Of a DNA stretch of 64,000 nucleotides, positions 8,213 through 17,118 are shown in pieces; positions within the stretch are counted from its first letter, which is position 1, and every line of letters starts with the position of its first letter. The translations under genes and the position numbers were made by a program. The notes beneath the pieces are model-generated. The model saw only the letters and a program-made list of their open reading frames with translations, did not search any database and was not told the DNA's origin. The stretch lies in assembly GCA_029959905.1 (NCBI GenBank), contig JASCNZ010000002.1:62001-126000 (forward strand), given 5' to 3'. Source of the stretch: Microbacteriaceae bacterium PS02344. GTDB taxonomy: Bacteria > Actinomycetota > Actinomycetes > Actinomycetales > Microbacteriaceae.

Positions 8213-9268
8213 ATGTCGCGTGTCGTGAAGCTGGCCGTCATCCCGGGTGACGGCATCGGTCCCGAGGTCATCGCCGAGGCGGAGAAGGTGCTCGACGCCG
8301 TCACCGCCGGTTCCGGTGTCAGCTTCGAGAAGACGCGCTTCTCGCTCGGCGCCGCGCGGTTCCTCGAGACGGGCGACACGCTCACCGACGACGACCTCGC
8401 CGCGATCTCGGCGCACGACGCGATCCTGCTCGGCGCGGTCGGAGGCGCACCGGGCGACCCGCGTTTGAGGGACGCCAACATCGAGCGGGGTCTGCTCCTG
8501 AAGCTCCGGTTCACGCTCGACCACTACGTCAACCTCCGCCCGTCGAAACTGTTCACCGGTGCCGCAGGTCCGCTCGCCGACCCGGGAGACATCGACTTCG
8601 TCGTCGTCCGCGAGGGCACGGAGGGTCCGTACGTCGGCAACGGCGGAGCGATCCGTCGGGGCACTCCGCACGAGGTGGCGAACGAGACCTCCGTGAACAC
8701 GGCCTTCGGGGTCGAGCGCGTCGTGCGCTACGCGTTCGAACTCGCCGAGCGTCGTCGCAAGAAGCTCACCCTCGTGCACAAGACCAACGTGCTCGTGCAC
8801 GCCGGCGCCATCTGGCAGCGCGTCGTGAACGAGGTCGCGGCGGATCATCCGCAGGTCTCCGTCGACTATCTGCACGTCGACGCGGCCACGATCTTCCTCG
8901 TGACCGACCCCTCTCGCTTCGATGTCATCGTCACCGACAACCTCTTCGGCGACATCCTCACCGATCTCGCCGGTGCCGTCACCGGCGGCATCGGTCTCGC
9001 CGCCTCCGGGAACATCAACCCGACCGGCGCCTTCCCGTCGATGTTCGAGCCGGTGCACGGTTCGGCGCCCGACATCGCGGGGCAGCAGAAGGCCGATCCC
9101 ACCGCGGCGATCCTCTCGATCGCGCTGCTGCTCGACCACCTCGGCCTCTCGGCCGAATCCGCTCGCGTCACCGCGGCGGTCGAGGCCGACATCGCGAGCC
9201 GAGACGGCTCGCGCACGACCGCCGAGATCGGCTCCGCCATCGCCGCACGCCTCGAAGTGCAGGCGTAG
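8213..9268 (+). CDS. leuB: 3-isopropylmalate dehydrogenase
   Basis: 351 residues, the usual size. It converts (2R,3S)-3-isopropylmalate to 2-oxoisocaproate with NAD+, the third step of leucine synthesis, in the cytosol. The N-terminal [11 protein letters not shown] is diagnostic; the catalytic Lys region (HKTNVL), the metal-binding aspartates in [15 protein letters not shown], and the NAD-binding [12 protein letters not shown] motif are intact. ATG 8213 has AAGGAG 6 nt upstream. ilvE follows after 47 nt and is probably co-transcribed. leuCD lies about 20 kb away, so leucine genes are split here. Confidence 0.96.
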   Translation: MSRVVKLAVIPGDGIGPEVIAEAEKVLDAVTAGSGVSFEKTRFSLGAARFLETGDTLTDDDLAAISAHDAILLGAVGGAPGDPRLRDANIERGLLLKLRFTLDHYVNLRPSKLFTGAAGPLADPGDIDFVVVREGTEGPYVGNGGAIRRGTPHEVANETSVNTAFGVERVVRYAFELAERRRKKLTLVHKTNVLVHAGAIWQRVVNEVAADHPQVSVDYLHVDAATIFLVTDPSRFDVIVTDNLFGDILTDLAGAVTGGIGLAASGNINPTGAFPSMFEPVHGSAPDIAGQQKADPTAAILSIALLLDHLGLSAESARVTAAVEADIASRDGSRTTAEIGSAIAARLEVQA

Positions 9269-9315
9269 GCTGAGACCGCGCGAAGACGCGACCCTCCTCA
9301 GAACGGAACATCACC

Positions 9316-10416
9316 ATGACGACCATCGACGCTCAGGCGCCCGCAGCGCCGCTCGAGTTCGCTGTGACCAAGAACCTCGCCGCGGCCTCGCCCGCGCGCG
9401 TCGCCGAAGTGCTGGAGAACCCCGGCTTCGGCGTCGTCTTCACCGACCACATGGTCGACATCTGCTGGTCGGCCAAGGGCGGCTGGCATCGCCCGCGGGT
9501 GCAGCCCTACGGGCCGATCCCGCTCGACCCGGCCGCCTCGGTGCTGCACTACGGCCAGGAGATCTTCGAGGGCATCAAGGCGTACCGCCACGCGGACGGT
9601 TCGATCCACACCTTCCGCCCCGATCGCAATGCGGCACGCCTGCAGGCGAGCGCACGCCGCCTCGCGCTGCCGGAGCTGCCGAGCGAGTACTTCATCGAGT
9701 CGCTGCGGCAGCTCATCGCCGTCGACGGTCGGTGGGTGCCCTCCGGCGCCGACCAGAGCCTCTACCTGCGCCCGTTCATGTTCGCCAAGGAGGCGTTCCT
9801 GGGCGTGCGCGCGGCGCAGAAGGTCGCGTACTACGTGATCGCCAGCCCGGCGGGTGCGTACTTCTCCGGAGGCGTGAAGCCCGTACGCATCTGGCTGTCG
9901 GAAGAGCACTCGCGGGCGGGCCGCGGCGGCACCGGCAAGGCGAAGACCGGCGGCAACTACGCCTCGAGCCTCCTGCCGCAGGCTCTGGCGAGCGCCAAGG
10001 GATGCGACCAGGTCGTCTTCCTTAACGAGAAGAACGATGTCGAGGAGCTCGGCGGCATGAACGTCGTGTTCGTGTTCAAGGACGGCCGCGTCGTGACGCC
10101 CGAGTCCGACAGCATCCTCGACGGCATCACCCGCGACTCGCTGCTGCAGCTCGCAGAGGACCGCGGCTACGCCGTCGAGCGCCGGGCGGTTTCGATCGAC
10201 GAGTGGCGTCAGGGCGTCGCCTCCGGTGACATCGTCGAGGTCTTCGCGTGCGGCACGGCAGCGGTCGTGACCCCGATCGGCGCTCTCGTCGGCGAGGGCT
10301 TCGAAGAGCCCCAGCCGCTGGGTGAGCTGGCGCTGTCGCTGCGCGAAGAGCTCACCGACATCCAGTACGGCCGTCGCGAGGACCGCCACGGCTGGCTGCT
10401 CCGCCTCGACGCCTGA
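9316..10416 (+). CDS. ilvE: Branched-chain amino acid aminotransferase
   Basis: 366 residues, class IV PLP fold. It transaminates the 2-oxo acids to leucine, isoleucine and valine with glutamate. Visible: EIFEGIKAYR (substrate pocket), the PLP lysine in KTGGNYASSL (about residue 212), and ELGGMNVVFV/ITRDSLLQLA blocks of the long IlvE type. It follows leuB, which makes the leucine keto acid, and is closed by a strong terminator, so leuB-ilvE form a functional pair. The SD is weak (GGAACA). Confidence 0.95.
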   Translation: MTTIDAQAPAAPLEFAVTKNLAAASPARVAEVLENPGFGVVFTDHMVDICWSAKGGWHRPRVQPYGPIPLDPAASVLHYGQEIFEGIKAYRHADGSIHTFRPDRNAARLQASARRLALPELPSEYFIESLRQLIAVDGRWVPSGADQSLYLRPFMFAKEAFLGVRAAQKVAYYVIASPAGAYFSGGVKPVRIWLSEEHSRAGRGGTGKAKTGGNYASSLLPQALASAKGCDQVVFLNEKNDVEELGGMNVVFVFKDGRVVTPESDSILDGITRDSLLQLAEDRGYAVERRAVSIDEWRQGVASGDIVEVFACGTAAVVTPIGALVGEGFEEPQPLGELALSLREELTDIQYGRREDRHGWLLRLDA

Positions 10417-10433
10417 GCGCACCTCCGTACGTC

Positions 10434-10474
10434 CGAAGACCCCGCCCCGCGTGCCACGCCGGGCGGGGTCTTCG
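10434..10474 (+). terminator. Terminator after ilvE
   Basis: A perfect 14-bp stem (CGAAGACCCCGCCC, 10434-10447, with 10461-10474) around a 13-nt loop lies 17 nt after the ilvE stop. Confidence 0.85.
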
Positions 10475-10503
10475 CCGTCGAGGGTGCTGGCTAGGCTGGA
10501 TGC

Positions 10504-11280
10504 ATGAAGATCGCTCGATTCGCCCACGACGACGCCATCCTCTTCGGGATCGTCGACGACAAGGATCTCGTCGTCCTCTCGGGCGACCCGCTGTATGCCG
10601 GCTACGAGCCCACCGGCGACCGCGTGCCGATCGCAGACGCGGTGCTGCTCGCGCCCGTCATCCCGCGGTCCAAAGTCGTGTGCGTCGGCAAGAACTACCT
10701 CGAGCACGCGGCGGAGATGGGCGGGGAGGCGCCGGAGGAGCCTCTGCTGTTCCTCAAGCCCAACACGGCGGTCATCGGTCCGGGCGACGTGATCGTTCGT
10801 CCGGCGATCTCCGAGCAGACCGAGTTCGAGGGTGAACTGGCGGTCGTCATCGGCAGGCTCGCCAAGAACGTCGCGGTCGAGGATGCTCTCGATCACGTGC
10901 TCGGCTACACGATCGGCAACGACGTCACGGCGCGCGACCTCCAGCGAAAGGACGGCCAGTGGGCGAGGGCGAAGGGCTTCGACACGTTCTGCCCGCTCGG
11001 GCCCACGATCAGCACCGACTTCGACCCTGCGTCCGCCACGCTCGAGACCCGCGTCAACGGCGAGGTGAAGCAGAAGGCCCCGCTGACCGACATGATCCAC
11101 TCGGTCGCCGAGATCATCGCCCATGCGTCGCAGGCGTTCACCCTGCTCCCGGGAGACGTCATCCTCACCGGCACTCCCGCCGGCGTGGGCACCCTGCAGG
11201 CCGGCGACACCGTCGAGGTCGAGATCACCGGCCTCGGCATCCTCCGCAGCGCCGTGCGCGACGCCGCTCCCGCGGCATGA
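10504..11280 (+). CDS. Fumarylacetoacetate hydrolase-family protein
   Basis: 258 residues. The C-terminal FAH domain (about 55-255) has the metal-site pattern: VGKNYLEHAAEMG, then EGELAVVIG with the acidic ligands, NDVTARDLQRKDGQW, and the closing TGTPAGVG motif. Family members are Mg2+/Mn2+ enzymes cleaving or decarboxylating beta-keto acids (acylpyruvases, oxaloacetate decarboxylases). The exact substrate is not predictable. ATG 10504 has a -10 (TAGGCT, 10492-10497) 6 nt upstream, so it is probably leaderless; another out-of-frame ATG at 10500 is not used. It overlaps the MFS gene by 4 nt. Confidence 0.88.
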   Translation: MKIARFAHDDAILFGIVDDKDLVVLSGDPLYAGYEPTGDRVPIADAVLLAPVIPRSKVVCVGKNYLEHAAEMGGEAPEEPLLFLKPNTAVIGPGDVIVRPAISEQTEFEGELAVVIGRLAKNVAVEDALDHVLGYTIGNDVTARDLQRKDGQWARAKGFDTFCPLGPTISTDFDPASATLETRVNGEVKQKAPLTDMIHSVAEIIAHASQAFTLLPGDVILTGTPAGVGTLQAGDTVEVEITGLGILRSAVRDAAPAA

Positions 11281-12542
11281 GCACTCCGGTCCTCACCGCG
11301 GCACAGCAGACGGCGGTGCAGCGCCGCACCGTCCTGACCCTCTCGCTGGGGCAGGTGCTGGGGGGCATCGCCTTCGGCGCCACGGTGTCGCTGGGTGCGC
11401 TGCTCGCGGCCGACATCTCCGGCGACGACGCGCTGTCCGGGCTCGCGACGGCCTCGGTCACCCTCGGCGCGGCGCTCTGCGCGATCCCGCTCGCCCGACT
11501 CGCGGCGCGGGTCGGCCGCCGCCGCGCACTGACCCTGGGCAACCTCTTCGCCCTCGTGGGGATCGCCGTCGTGATCCTCGCCGCCTCGGTGCGGATCTTC
11601 CCCCTGCTGCTCGTCGGCATCATCATGATCGGCGCGGGCAACGCCGGCAATCTGCAGTCGCGCTTCGCCGCGACCGATCTCGCCGCTCCCGCCCACCGCG
11701 GCCGCGACCTGTCGATCGTCGTCTGGGCGACGACCGTCGGGGGAGTGGCGGGCCCGCTGCTGCTCGGTCCGGGAGAAGTCGTCGGCGCCGCGATCGGAAT
11801 GCCGCCGCAGACCGGGTCGTACGTCTTCTCGTTCATCGCGCAGTCCGCGGCGCTGGTGCTCTACCTCGTGGCGCTGCGACCCGACCCGCTGCTCGCCGCG
11901 CAGCGTTTGGCGATGTCGGCCGCGGCGAACGCTGCGCCGGCCGTTCCCGACCGCCCTGTCGCCGCCCGCTACGCGATGTTCGCGATCGCCGGCTCGCACG
12001 TCACCATGGCCTCTGTCATGGCGATGACGCCGGTGCACCTGTCGCACATCGCGCACAGCATGCACCCGGGGCACGATGCCGCCGCGGCGGCGGCGGACGT
12101 CTCGCAGCTCGTCGGGATGACGATCGCCCTGCACGTCGCGGGCATGTACGCGCTCTCGCCGGTGTTCGGCATCCTCGCCGACCGCCTCGGACGTCTGCAG
12201 GTGGTGCTCCTCGGCCAGCTGCTGCTCGCCGCCTCGCTGCTCTTCGCGATCTTCACCAATCACGAGGCATGGGGAGTGATGGCGGCGCTGATCCTGCTGG
12301 GTCTCGGCTGGAGCGCGGCGACGGTCGCGGGAGCGGCTCTGCTGACCGAATCGAGCGCTCCCGAGCTGCGCACCCGCCGGCAGGGACGCAGCGACTCGCT
12401 CATGAGCCTGTCCGCGGCGGCCGGAGCGGTGCTGGCCGGCGTGATCCTCTCGACCTTCCAGTACGCGGGTCTCGCGGTCGCGGCATCCGTCCTCGTCGTC
12501 GCGATCGTCGCCCTCTCGCCCCTCGCGCGCTCCCGCCGCTGA
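11277..12542 (+). CDS. MFS transporter with about 12 TM segments
   Basis: 421 residues with about 12 hydrophobic segments and motif A remnants after TM2 (LAARVGRRRALTLGN, about 74) and TM8 (ADRLGRLQVVLLG). Start ATG 11277 overlaps the stop of the FAH gene (ATGA), so the two are coupled and the transporter might move the FAH-family substrate or product (inference). A His/Met-rich central loop is present (HLSHIAHSMHPGHD, about 255), which could bind metal. The substrate is unknown. Confidence 0.82.
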   Translation: MSTPVLTAAQQTAVQRRTVLTLSLGQVLGGIAFGATVSLGALLAADISGDDALSGLATASVTLGAALCAIPLARLAARVGRRRALTLGNLFALVGIAVVILAASVRIFPLLLVGIIMIGAGNAGNLQSRFAATDLAAPAHRGRDLSIVVWATTVGGVAGPLLLGPGEVVGAAIGMPPQTGSYVFSFIAQSAALVLYLVALRPDPLLAAQRLAMSAAANAAPAVPDRPVAARYAMFAIAGSHVTMASVMAMTPVHLSHIAHSMHPGHDAAAAAADVSQLVGMTIALHVAGMYALSPVFGILADRLGRLQVVLLGQLLLAASLLFAIFTNHEAWGVMAALILLGLGWSAATVAGAALLTESSAPELRTRRQGRSDSLMSLSAAAGAVLAGVILSTFQYAGLAVAASVLVVAIVALSPLARSRR

Positions 12543-12600
12543 GACATCGCTGCACACGGCGGCGGTGGCGGTGGGGCGCGCGCCCTAGAATCGAAGGGCT

Positions 12601-14106
12601 ATGGCTACTCCTCACCCCCTCACCACGACCGCCAGCGGTGCCGACGTCCGCGTCCGTTTCTGCCCTTCGCCGACGGGCCTGCCGCACGTCGGCATGGTGC
12701 GCACCGCGCTCTACAACTGGGCGTACGCGCGTCACAACGGCGGCAAGCTCGTGTTCCGCATCGAAGACACCGACGCGGCGCGCGACAGCGAGGAGAGCTT
12801 CCGCCAGCTCGTCGACGCGCTGACCTGGCTCAAGATCGACTGGGACGAGGGCGTCGAGGTCGGCGGGCCGCACGCACCGTACCGCCAGTCGCAGCGGCAC
12901 GACATCTACCGCGAGGTGATCGACAAGCTGCTCGCCACGGGGGCGCTCTACGAGAGCTACTCCACGGCGGAGGAGATCGACGCCCGCAACGAGGCGAACG
13001 GCCGTGCGAAGCAGCTCGGCTACGACAACTTCGACCGCGACCTCACCGACGAGCAGAAGGCCGCGTTCCGCGCCGAGGGCCGCCAGCCGGCGCTGCGCCT
13101 GCGGGTGCCCGACGACGACGTCACGTACGTCGACCTCATCCGCGGCGAGGTCACGTTCCCCGCCGGGTCGTTCCCCGACTTCGTCGTCGTGCGTCCGAAC
13201 GGCATCCCGCTGTACACGTTCGTGAACCCGGTCGACGACGCGCTCATGGGCATCACGCACGTGCTCCGCGGCGAAGACCTCATGCCCTCGACCGCGCGGC
13301 AACTCGCCCTCTACGCGGCGCTGATCGACGCGGGCGTCACGACCTTCGTCCCTCGGTTCGCGCACATGCCGCTCGTGCTCGGCGAGACGGGCAACAAGAA
13401 GCTCTCGAAGCGCGACCCGCAGGCCGACCTCTTCCTGCACCGCGAGCGCGGCTTCATCCACGAGGGGCTGCTCAACTACCTCGCGCTGCTCGGCTGGTCG
13501 ATCGGACCCGACCGCGACGTGTTCTCGCTCGATGAGTTCATCGCCGCGTTCGACATCGAGAACGTCAATCCGAACCCGGCGCGCTTCGACCAGAAGAAGG
13601 CCGAGTCGATCAACGGCGACCACATCCGCCGCCTCGACGCGAAGGACTTCGCCGAGCGCACGATTCCGTACCTGGCTGCCGCGGGTCTCTTCGAGGAGCC
13701 GACCCACGAGCAGCTCGTGCTGGCATTCCGCGCGGCCCCGCTGGTGCACGAGCGCGTGCAGCTGCTCGGGGAGGTGCCCGGCATGCTCGGCTTCCTCTTC
13801 ACCGACGACGTCGCCTACGAGGCGGATGCGCTCAAGGGTCTGCCCGCGAACGCTCGCGAGGTGCTCGACGCCTGCGTCGCCGCCCTGGAACCCGTCACCG
13901 AGTTCACGCCCGAGACCATCCAGGATGCCCTCGCCGGTGCGCTGGTCGAGAAGCTCGAGCTGAAGCCCCGCGTCGCCTATGGTCCGCCCCGCGTCGCGAT
14001 CACCGGGCGACGGGTCTCGCCGCCGCTGTTCGAGTCGATGGAGCTCATCGGCAAGGACGAGACCCTGCGCCGTCTGCGCCTGCTCTCGGAGACCCTCGCG
14101 GTCTGA
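12601..14106 (+). CDS. gltX: Glutamyl-tRNA synthetase
   Basis: 501 residues, class I synthetase. The HIGH-type motif is HVGM at residues 29-32 ([11 protein letters not shown]) and the KMSKS-type motif is KKLSKRD near 266. It charges tRNA-Glu and, in bacteria without GlnRS, also tRNA-Gln as Glu-tRNA-Gln for GatCAB; whether this one is non-discriminating cannot be proven here. ATG 12601 follows a -10 (TAGAAT, 12586-12591) by 9 nt, so the mRNA is leaderless or nearly so. tRNA-Gln lies 90 nt downstream with its own promoter. Confidence 0.96.
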   Translation: MATPHPLTTTASGADVRVRFCPSPTGLPHVGMVRTALYNWAYARHNGGKLVFRIEDTDAARDSEESFRQLVDALTWLKIDWDEGVEVGGPHAPYRQSQRHDIYREVIDKLLATGALYESYSTAEEIDARNEANGRAKQLGYDNFDRDLTDEQKAAFRAEGRQPALRLRVPDDDVTYVDLIRGEVTFPAGSFPDFVVVRPNGIPLYTFVNPVDDALMGITHVLRGEDLMPSTARQLALYAALIDAGVTTFVPRFAHMPLVLGETGNKKLSKRDPQADLFLHRERGFIHEGLLNYLALLGWSIGPDRDVFSLDEFIAAFDIENVNPNPARFDQKKAESINGDHIRRLDAKDFAERTIPYLAAAGLFEEPTHEQLVLAFRAAPLVHERVQLLGEVPGMLGFLFTDDVAYEADALKGLPANAREVLDACVAALEPVTEFTPETIQDALAGALVEKLELKPRVAYGPPRVAITGRRVSPPLFESMELIGKDETLRRLRLLSETLAV

Positions 14107-14135
14107 GAGCGCCACGCGCGGGCGACCGTGCGCAT

Positions 14136-14164
14136 TTGGAACCGGAGCCGGGGTCGGGTAGAGT
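14136..14164 (+). promoter_or_regulatory. Promoter of tRNA-Gln
   Basis: TTGGAA (14136-14141), 17-nt spacer, TAGAGT (14159-14164), giving a start about 25 nt before the tRNA. Confidence 0.7.
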
Positions 14165-14196
14165 AGATTCTCGGTGCGAGGCTCCGGTTTCGCCCT

Positions 14197-14268
14197 TGGG
14201 GTATGGTGTAATTGGCAACACGGCTGATTCTGGTTCAGTTGTTCTTGGTTCGAGTCCAGGTACCCCAG
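14197..14268 (+). tRNA. tRNA-Gln (anticodon CTG)
   Basis: A complete 72-nt cloverleaf. Acceptor TGGGGTA pairs with TACCCCA (14261-14267), the discriminator is G, the anticodon loop is TTCTGGT, and the T-loop is TTCGAGT. CCA is not encoded. It reads CAG, the major Gln codon at this GC content. It sits directly after gltX and ends in its own terminator. Confidence 0.95.
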
Positions 14269-14278
14269 CACTTCACAG

Positions 14279-14316
14279 AAGCCCGGAAATCCGCAGGAAT
14301 GCGGAGGTCCGGGCTT
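14279..14316 (+). terminator. Terminator after tRNA-Gln
   Basis: AAGCCCGGA (14279-14287) pairs with TCCGGGCTT (14308-14316), with a nested CCGC/GCGG stem inside, 10 nt after the tRNA. Confidence 0.8.
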
Positions 14317-14361
14317 TGTGCTTCTGCGATCGGTGCAGCGTCGAGGCGCGCGAGGGGACGC

Positions 14362-14670
14362 TCACTCACCGACCATCGCGCGCAGTGCGGCGAGGTGTCC
14401 GTCGAATGCTCGTCGCCCCTGCGGCGTGAGTTCGACGGCGGTCACCCGACGGGCGTCGTTCCGATCGGCCGACGGCCCTTTGCGGACGCGCACGTGCCCG
14501 AGCTCGGCGAGATTGCGGATCGTCTTCGAGAGGGTCGCTTCGCTGAGATCCAGAGCGGACGCGATGGCCGAGAACTCCGCCCCGTCGAGAGGGCGCAGCA
14601 GCGCGCAGAGGCGCAGGCGGGTGGGGGCGTGGATCGTCTCATCGAAGCGCGGCACGGCGCTACCGGACAC
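14362..14670 (-). CDS. Small winged-helix transcriptional regulator
   Basis: 102 residues, essentially one winged helix: FDETIHAPTRLRLCALL, then LDLSEATLSKTIRNLAELGHVRV and a basic wing (RKGPSADRNDARR), ending LTPQGRRAFDGHLAAL. This resembles the MarR-like HTH proteins that in actinobacteria accompany small membrane proteins. It has no ligand domain. It overlaps the end of the upstream membrane protein gene by 11 nt. An inverted repeat at the start of that gene (15114-15142) is a candidate site for autoregulation. Confidence 0.75.
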   Translation of the reverse strand: MSGSAVPRFDETIHAPTRLRLCALLRPLDGAEFSAIASALDLSEATLSKTIRNLAELGHVRVRKGPSADRNDARRVTAVELTPQGRRAFDGHLAALRAMVGE

Positions 14671-15127
14671 GCGCGACCTCGATCGCGTAGACGCGGTCGT
14701 AGGCGACGACGCCGACGGCGAAGCATCCGCCGACGATCATCGCGAGGCCGAGGACGGCGACGTTCAGTCCGAGAAACGAGAGAATGACCGCGGCAGCCAG
14801 GGCGACGGCGACGAGACAGCCGAGTCCGATCAGGAGGGCCACCCCGCGCGGCCCCGCCGGTCCGGAGATCGAGAGGCCGCTGCGCCGTCGGAATACGCTC
14901 TCGACGACGAAGAAGGTTGCGACGCCGGTGACGAAGAGGAGCCATCCCCAGGCGAGTCCGGCAGCGGGCGCAGCGACCATCAGCGCCGCGCCCGCCCCCT
15001 GTGCGGGGGCGGCCCACCAGGTCTCGGCGGTCATGCGGAGGCCGAGACCTCGGCGATCGTCTTCGATTCCGTCGAGCATGCGCCTCGCGGAATCGAACGT
15101 TCTCGCCTCGACCGATTCACTTGCCAT
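14660..15127 (-). CDS. Small membrane protein paired with a winged-helix regulator
   Basis: 155 residues. A soluble N-terminal 45 residues is followed by about four hydrophobic segments (about 45-90 in two spans and 103-150 in two spans). No family recognised with certainty. Start ATG 15127 (MASESVEARTFDSARRML) is preferred over the longer in-frame GTG/ATG at 15163, because an inverted repeat overlaps this start as an operator would. The downstream winged-helix gene overlaps it by 11 nt, so the two are co-expressed; the membrane protein may be the regulator's effector or target. Confidence 0.68.
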   Translation of the reverse strand: MASESVEARTFDSARRMLDGIEDDRRGLGLRMTAETWWAAPAQGAGAALMVAAPAAGLAWGWLLFVTGVATFFVVESVFRRRSGLSISGPAGPRGVALLIGLGCLVAVALAAAVILSFLGLNVAVLGLAMIVGGCFAVGVVAYDRVYAIEVARVR

Positions 15128-15142
15128 ACCGTTGAGTGAATC
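15114..15142. promoter_or_regulatory. Inverted repeat over the start of the membrane protein gene
   Basis: GATTCACT (15114-15121) and AGTGAATC (15135-15142) are perfect inverted 8-mers with centres 21 bp apart, two helical turns. This spacing suits a dimeric winged-helix repressor. Binding by the product of 14362-14670 is inferred. Confidence 0.45.
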
Positions 15143-15257
15143 AGGTGAGGATCGACTGCGCAAGCGTGGTGTCGTCGCTGTGCAGTGCGACTACCAGAGA
15201 CGACCAGCGCAGGGCCAGCCCCTGCCATGGTCGTGACGGCCGCGGGAGGATGCTCTC

Positions 15258-16220
15258 ATGGCAGCTCTCGTGCGTGTGATCCCGGGGGAGGACGTCGGGT
15301 TTCGGCGCCTCCGTTCCGGCACCGGTTTCCGTTACCTCGATGTCGACGGGCATCCGGTGCAGGAGGCGGACCGGGAGCGGATCAAGGATCTGGTGATTCC
15401 GCCGGCGTGGACCGACGTGTGGATCGCCGCCGACCCGCTCGCACACATCCAGGCGGTCGGCATCGACACGGCGGGGCGCAAGCAGTACCTCTACCATCCG
15501 CTATGGCGCACCAAGCGCGACCGGCGCAAGTACGGCCGGGCGCTCGACCTCGCCGAGGCGCTTCCGCATGCGCGCGGACGCGTCACCCGCGCGCTGCAGG
15601 ACGAGCGGCTCTCGAAGGACAAGGTGCTCGCCACCGCATTCCGCCTGCTCGACGACGGTGCATTGCGCATCGGCTCGGAACGGTACCTCGCCCGCCACGG
15701 CAGCCGCGGACTCACGACGCTGCGCCGTCGCGATGTGAAGGTCGAGGGTGACAAGGTGTCGCTGTCGTTCCCGGCGAAGAGCGGGCAGACGGCGGCGATC
15801 GAGATCACCGACGACGTGCTCGCCGCCGTGCTCGACGACCTGTCGGCGGGACCCGACCGGGCGCCGCTGCTCGCCTACCGTCGCGGGCGGCGTCGGGTGA
15901 GGATCACCCCCGCCGAGGTCAACCGATTCTTGAAGGACGTGACGGGGGAGGGTTTCACGGCGAAGGACTTCCGCACGCTCCATGGCACGATCATGGCGGC
16001 CGACGCCCTGGCGCGCATCGGGCCGATGGACACCCGCAAGGACCGCGACCGCGCGGAGCGCCTGGCAGTGCAGGCGACCGCGTCGGCGCTGGGCAACACC
16101 ATCGCGGTCGCGCGGGCGAGCTACATCGATCCGCGGGTGTTCAGTCTCTACGCGCGCGGCAAGCTGCTCGACCTGAAGGTGTCGCCCGAGACGGCCATCC
16201 GGCGGCTGCTCCGGGGGTGA
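15258..16220 (+). CDS. Type IB DNA topoisomerase (poxvirus-like)
   Basis: 320 residues, the usual length of bacterial TopIB. It relaxes supercoils through a 3'-phosphotyrosyl link. N-terminal domain (about 8-90) with RIKDLVIPPAW, then the catalytic domain: active-site Lys in the KVEGDKVSLSFPAKSG hairpin, Arg in FTAKDFRTLHGT, Asn in ALGNT, and nucleophile Tyr289 in ASYIDPRV. All catalytic residues are present. ATG 15258 has GGGAGGA upstream. It is an accessory enzyme found patchily in bacteria. It stands alone and ends at a bidirectional terminator. Confidence 0.92.
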   Translation: MAALVRVIPGEDVGFRRLRSGTGFRYLDVDGHPVQEADRERIKDLVIPPAWTDVWIAADPLAHIQAVGIDTAGRKQYLYHPLWRTKRDRRKYGRALDLAEALPHARGRVTRALQDERLSKDKVLATAFRLLDDGALRIGSERYLARHGSRGLTTLRRRDVKVEGDKVSLSFPAKSGQTAAIEITDDVLAAVLDDLSAGPDRAPLLAYRRGRRRVRITPAEVNRFLKDVTGEGFTAKDFRTLHGTIMAADALARIGPMDTRKDRDRAERLAVQATASALGNTIAVARASYIDPRVFSLYARGKLLDLKVSPETAIRRLLRG

Positions 16221-16254
16221 CGCGCGGCGGCACGGACAGCGTCCGCCGCGCGTC
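16219..16254. terminator. Bidirectional terminator between topoisomerase IB and the dehydrogenase
   Basis: A perfect 12-bp stem (16219-16230 with 16243-16254) around a 12-nt loop starts in the topoisomerase stop codon and lies 6 nt from the convergent gene's end. Confidence 0.8.
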
Positions 16255-16260
16255 GAGATC

Positions 16261-17118
16261 TCAGTTGCCCCGCGGGTAGGCGTAGAAGCCCTCACCCGTA
16301 GCGACGCCGAGCTTGCCCTGGTCGATGTACCGCTCCTTGAGCAGGTCGGCGAACGCCTGCTGCTTCTCGTCGCCCATGCGCGAGATGTTGTACGCGGTGG
16401 TGAGGCCCACGATGTCGTAGATCTCGAAGGGGCCGGCGGGGGCACCGGTACCGATGCGCCACGTGGCGTCGATCGCCTGGGGGTCGGCGATCCCGTCGAC
16501 GAGCAGTTCGCCCGCGGCCTGCAGGAAGGGCACCAGCAGGGAGTTCAATAGGTAGCCGGCCTTCTCCTTCTTGATCTCGATCGGGACCATGCCGATCCGC
16601 CCGGCGAAGTCGACGACCTGCTGGTACACGGCGGGGTCGGTCGCGGGCGTGCCCATGATCTCCGCGGTGTTGTGCGACCAGATCTCGTTCGCGAAGTGCA
16701 GGGCGAGGAACCGATCGGGCCGCCCCGTCGACTCGGCCAGCGCGCTGGGCAGAAGCGTGGACGAGTTCGTCGCGAAGATCGTTGTCTGCGGTGCGGTGCC
16801 GGCGAGACGACGGTAGATGTCCTGCTTCAGCTCGAGGTTCTCGGGCACCGCTTCGATTACGAGGTCGGCGGTGGCGACGGCGTCCGCCAGATCGCTGCTC
16901 AGGCGAACGCGCGCGATCGCCGCCTCCGCTCCGCCGTCGGCGGAGCCTTCGACGCCGTCTGCCGCGTAGCGCGCCGCGAGCGCACGGAAGCGCTCGGCCG
17001 CGCGATCGAGAGCGGGCTGATCGACGTCGTAGGCGACGACGTCGAAGCCGTGGAACGCGGTCTGGAACGCGATCTGCGATCCCAGCACTCCGGTACCGAG
17101 GACGGTGATGTTCTTCAT
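16261..17118 (-). CDS. 3-hydroxyacyl-CoA (3-hydroxybutyryl-CoA-type) dehydrogenase
   Basis: 285 residues, the size of stand-alone HBDH proteins. The Rossmann motif is GTGVLGSQIA (8-17); the second half carries NSSTLLPSALAE, the catalytic-site LHFANEIW (usually HFFNP in the family, so the loop is altered) and a C-terminal helical domain (about 190-285). It should reversibly oxidise short 3-hydroxyacyl-CoA with NAD(P)+. It overlaps the MarR gene upstream by 4 nt, so a MarR protein likely controls it. The unusual catalytic loop makes the exact substrate uncertain. Confidence 0.83.
   Translation of the reverse strand: MKNITVLGTGVLGSQIAFQTAFHGFDVVAYDVDQPALDRAAERFRALAARYAADGVEGSADGGAEAAIARVRLSSDLADAVATADLVIEAVPENLELKQDIYRRLAGTAPQTTIFATNSSTLLPSALAESTGRPDRFLALHFANEIWSHNTAEIMGTPATDPAVYQQVVDFAGRIGMVPIEIKKEKAGYLLNSLLVPFLQAAGELLVDGIADPQAIDATWRIGTGAPAGPFEIYDIVGLTTAYNISRMGDEKQQAFADLLKERYIDQGKLGVATGEGFYAYPRGN

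Noticed and set aside
14197..14360. Possible phage attachment site at tRNA-Gln
   Set aside because: No direct repeat of the tRNA 3' end and no integrase were found nearby; the following hairpin is a plain terminator.
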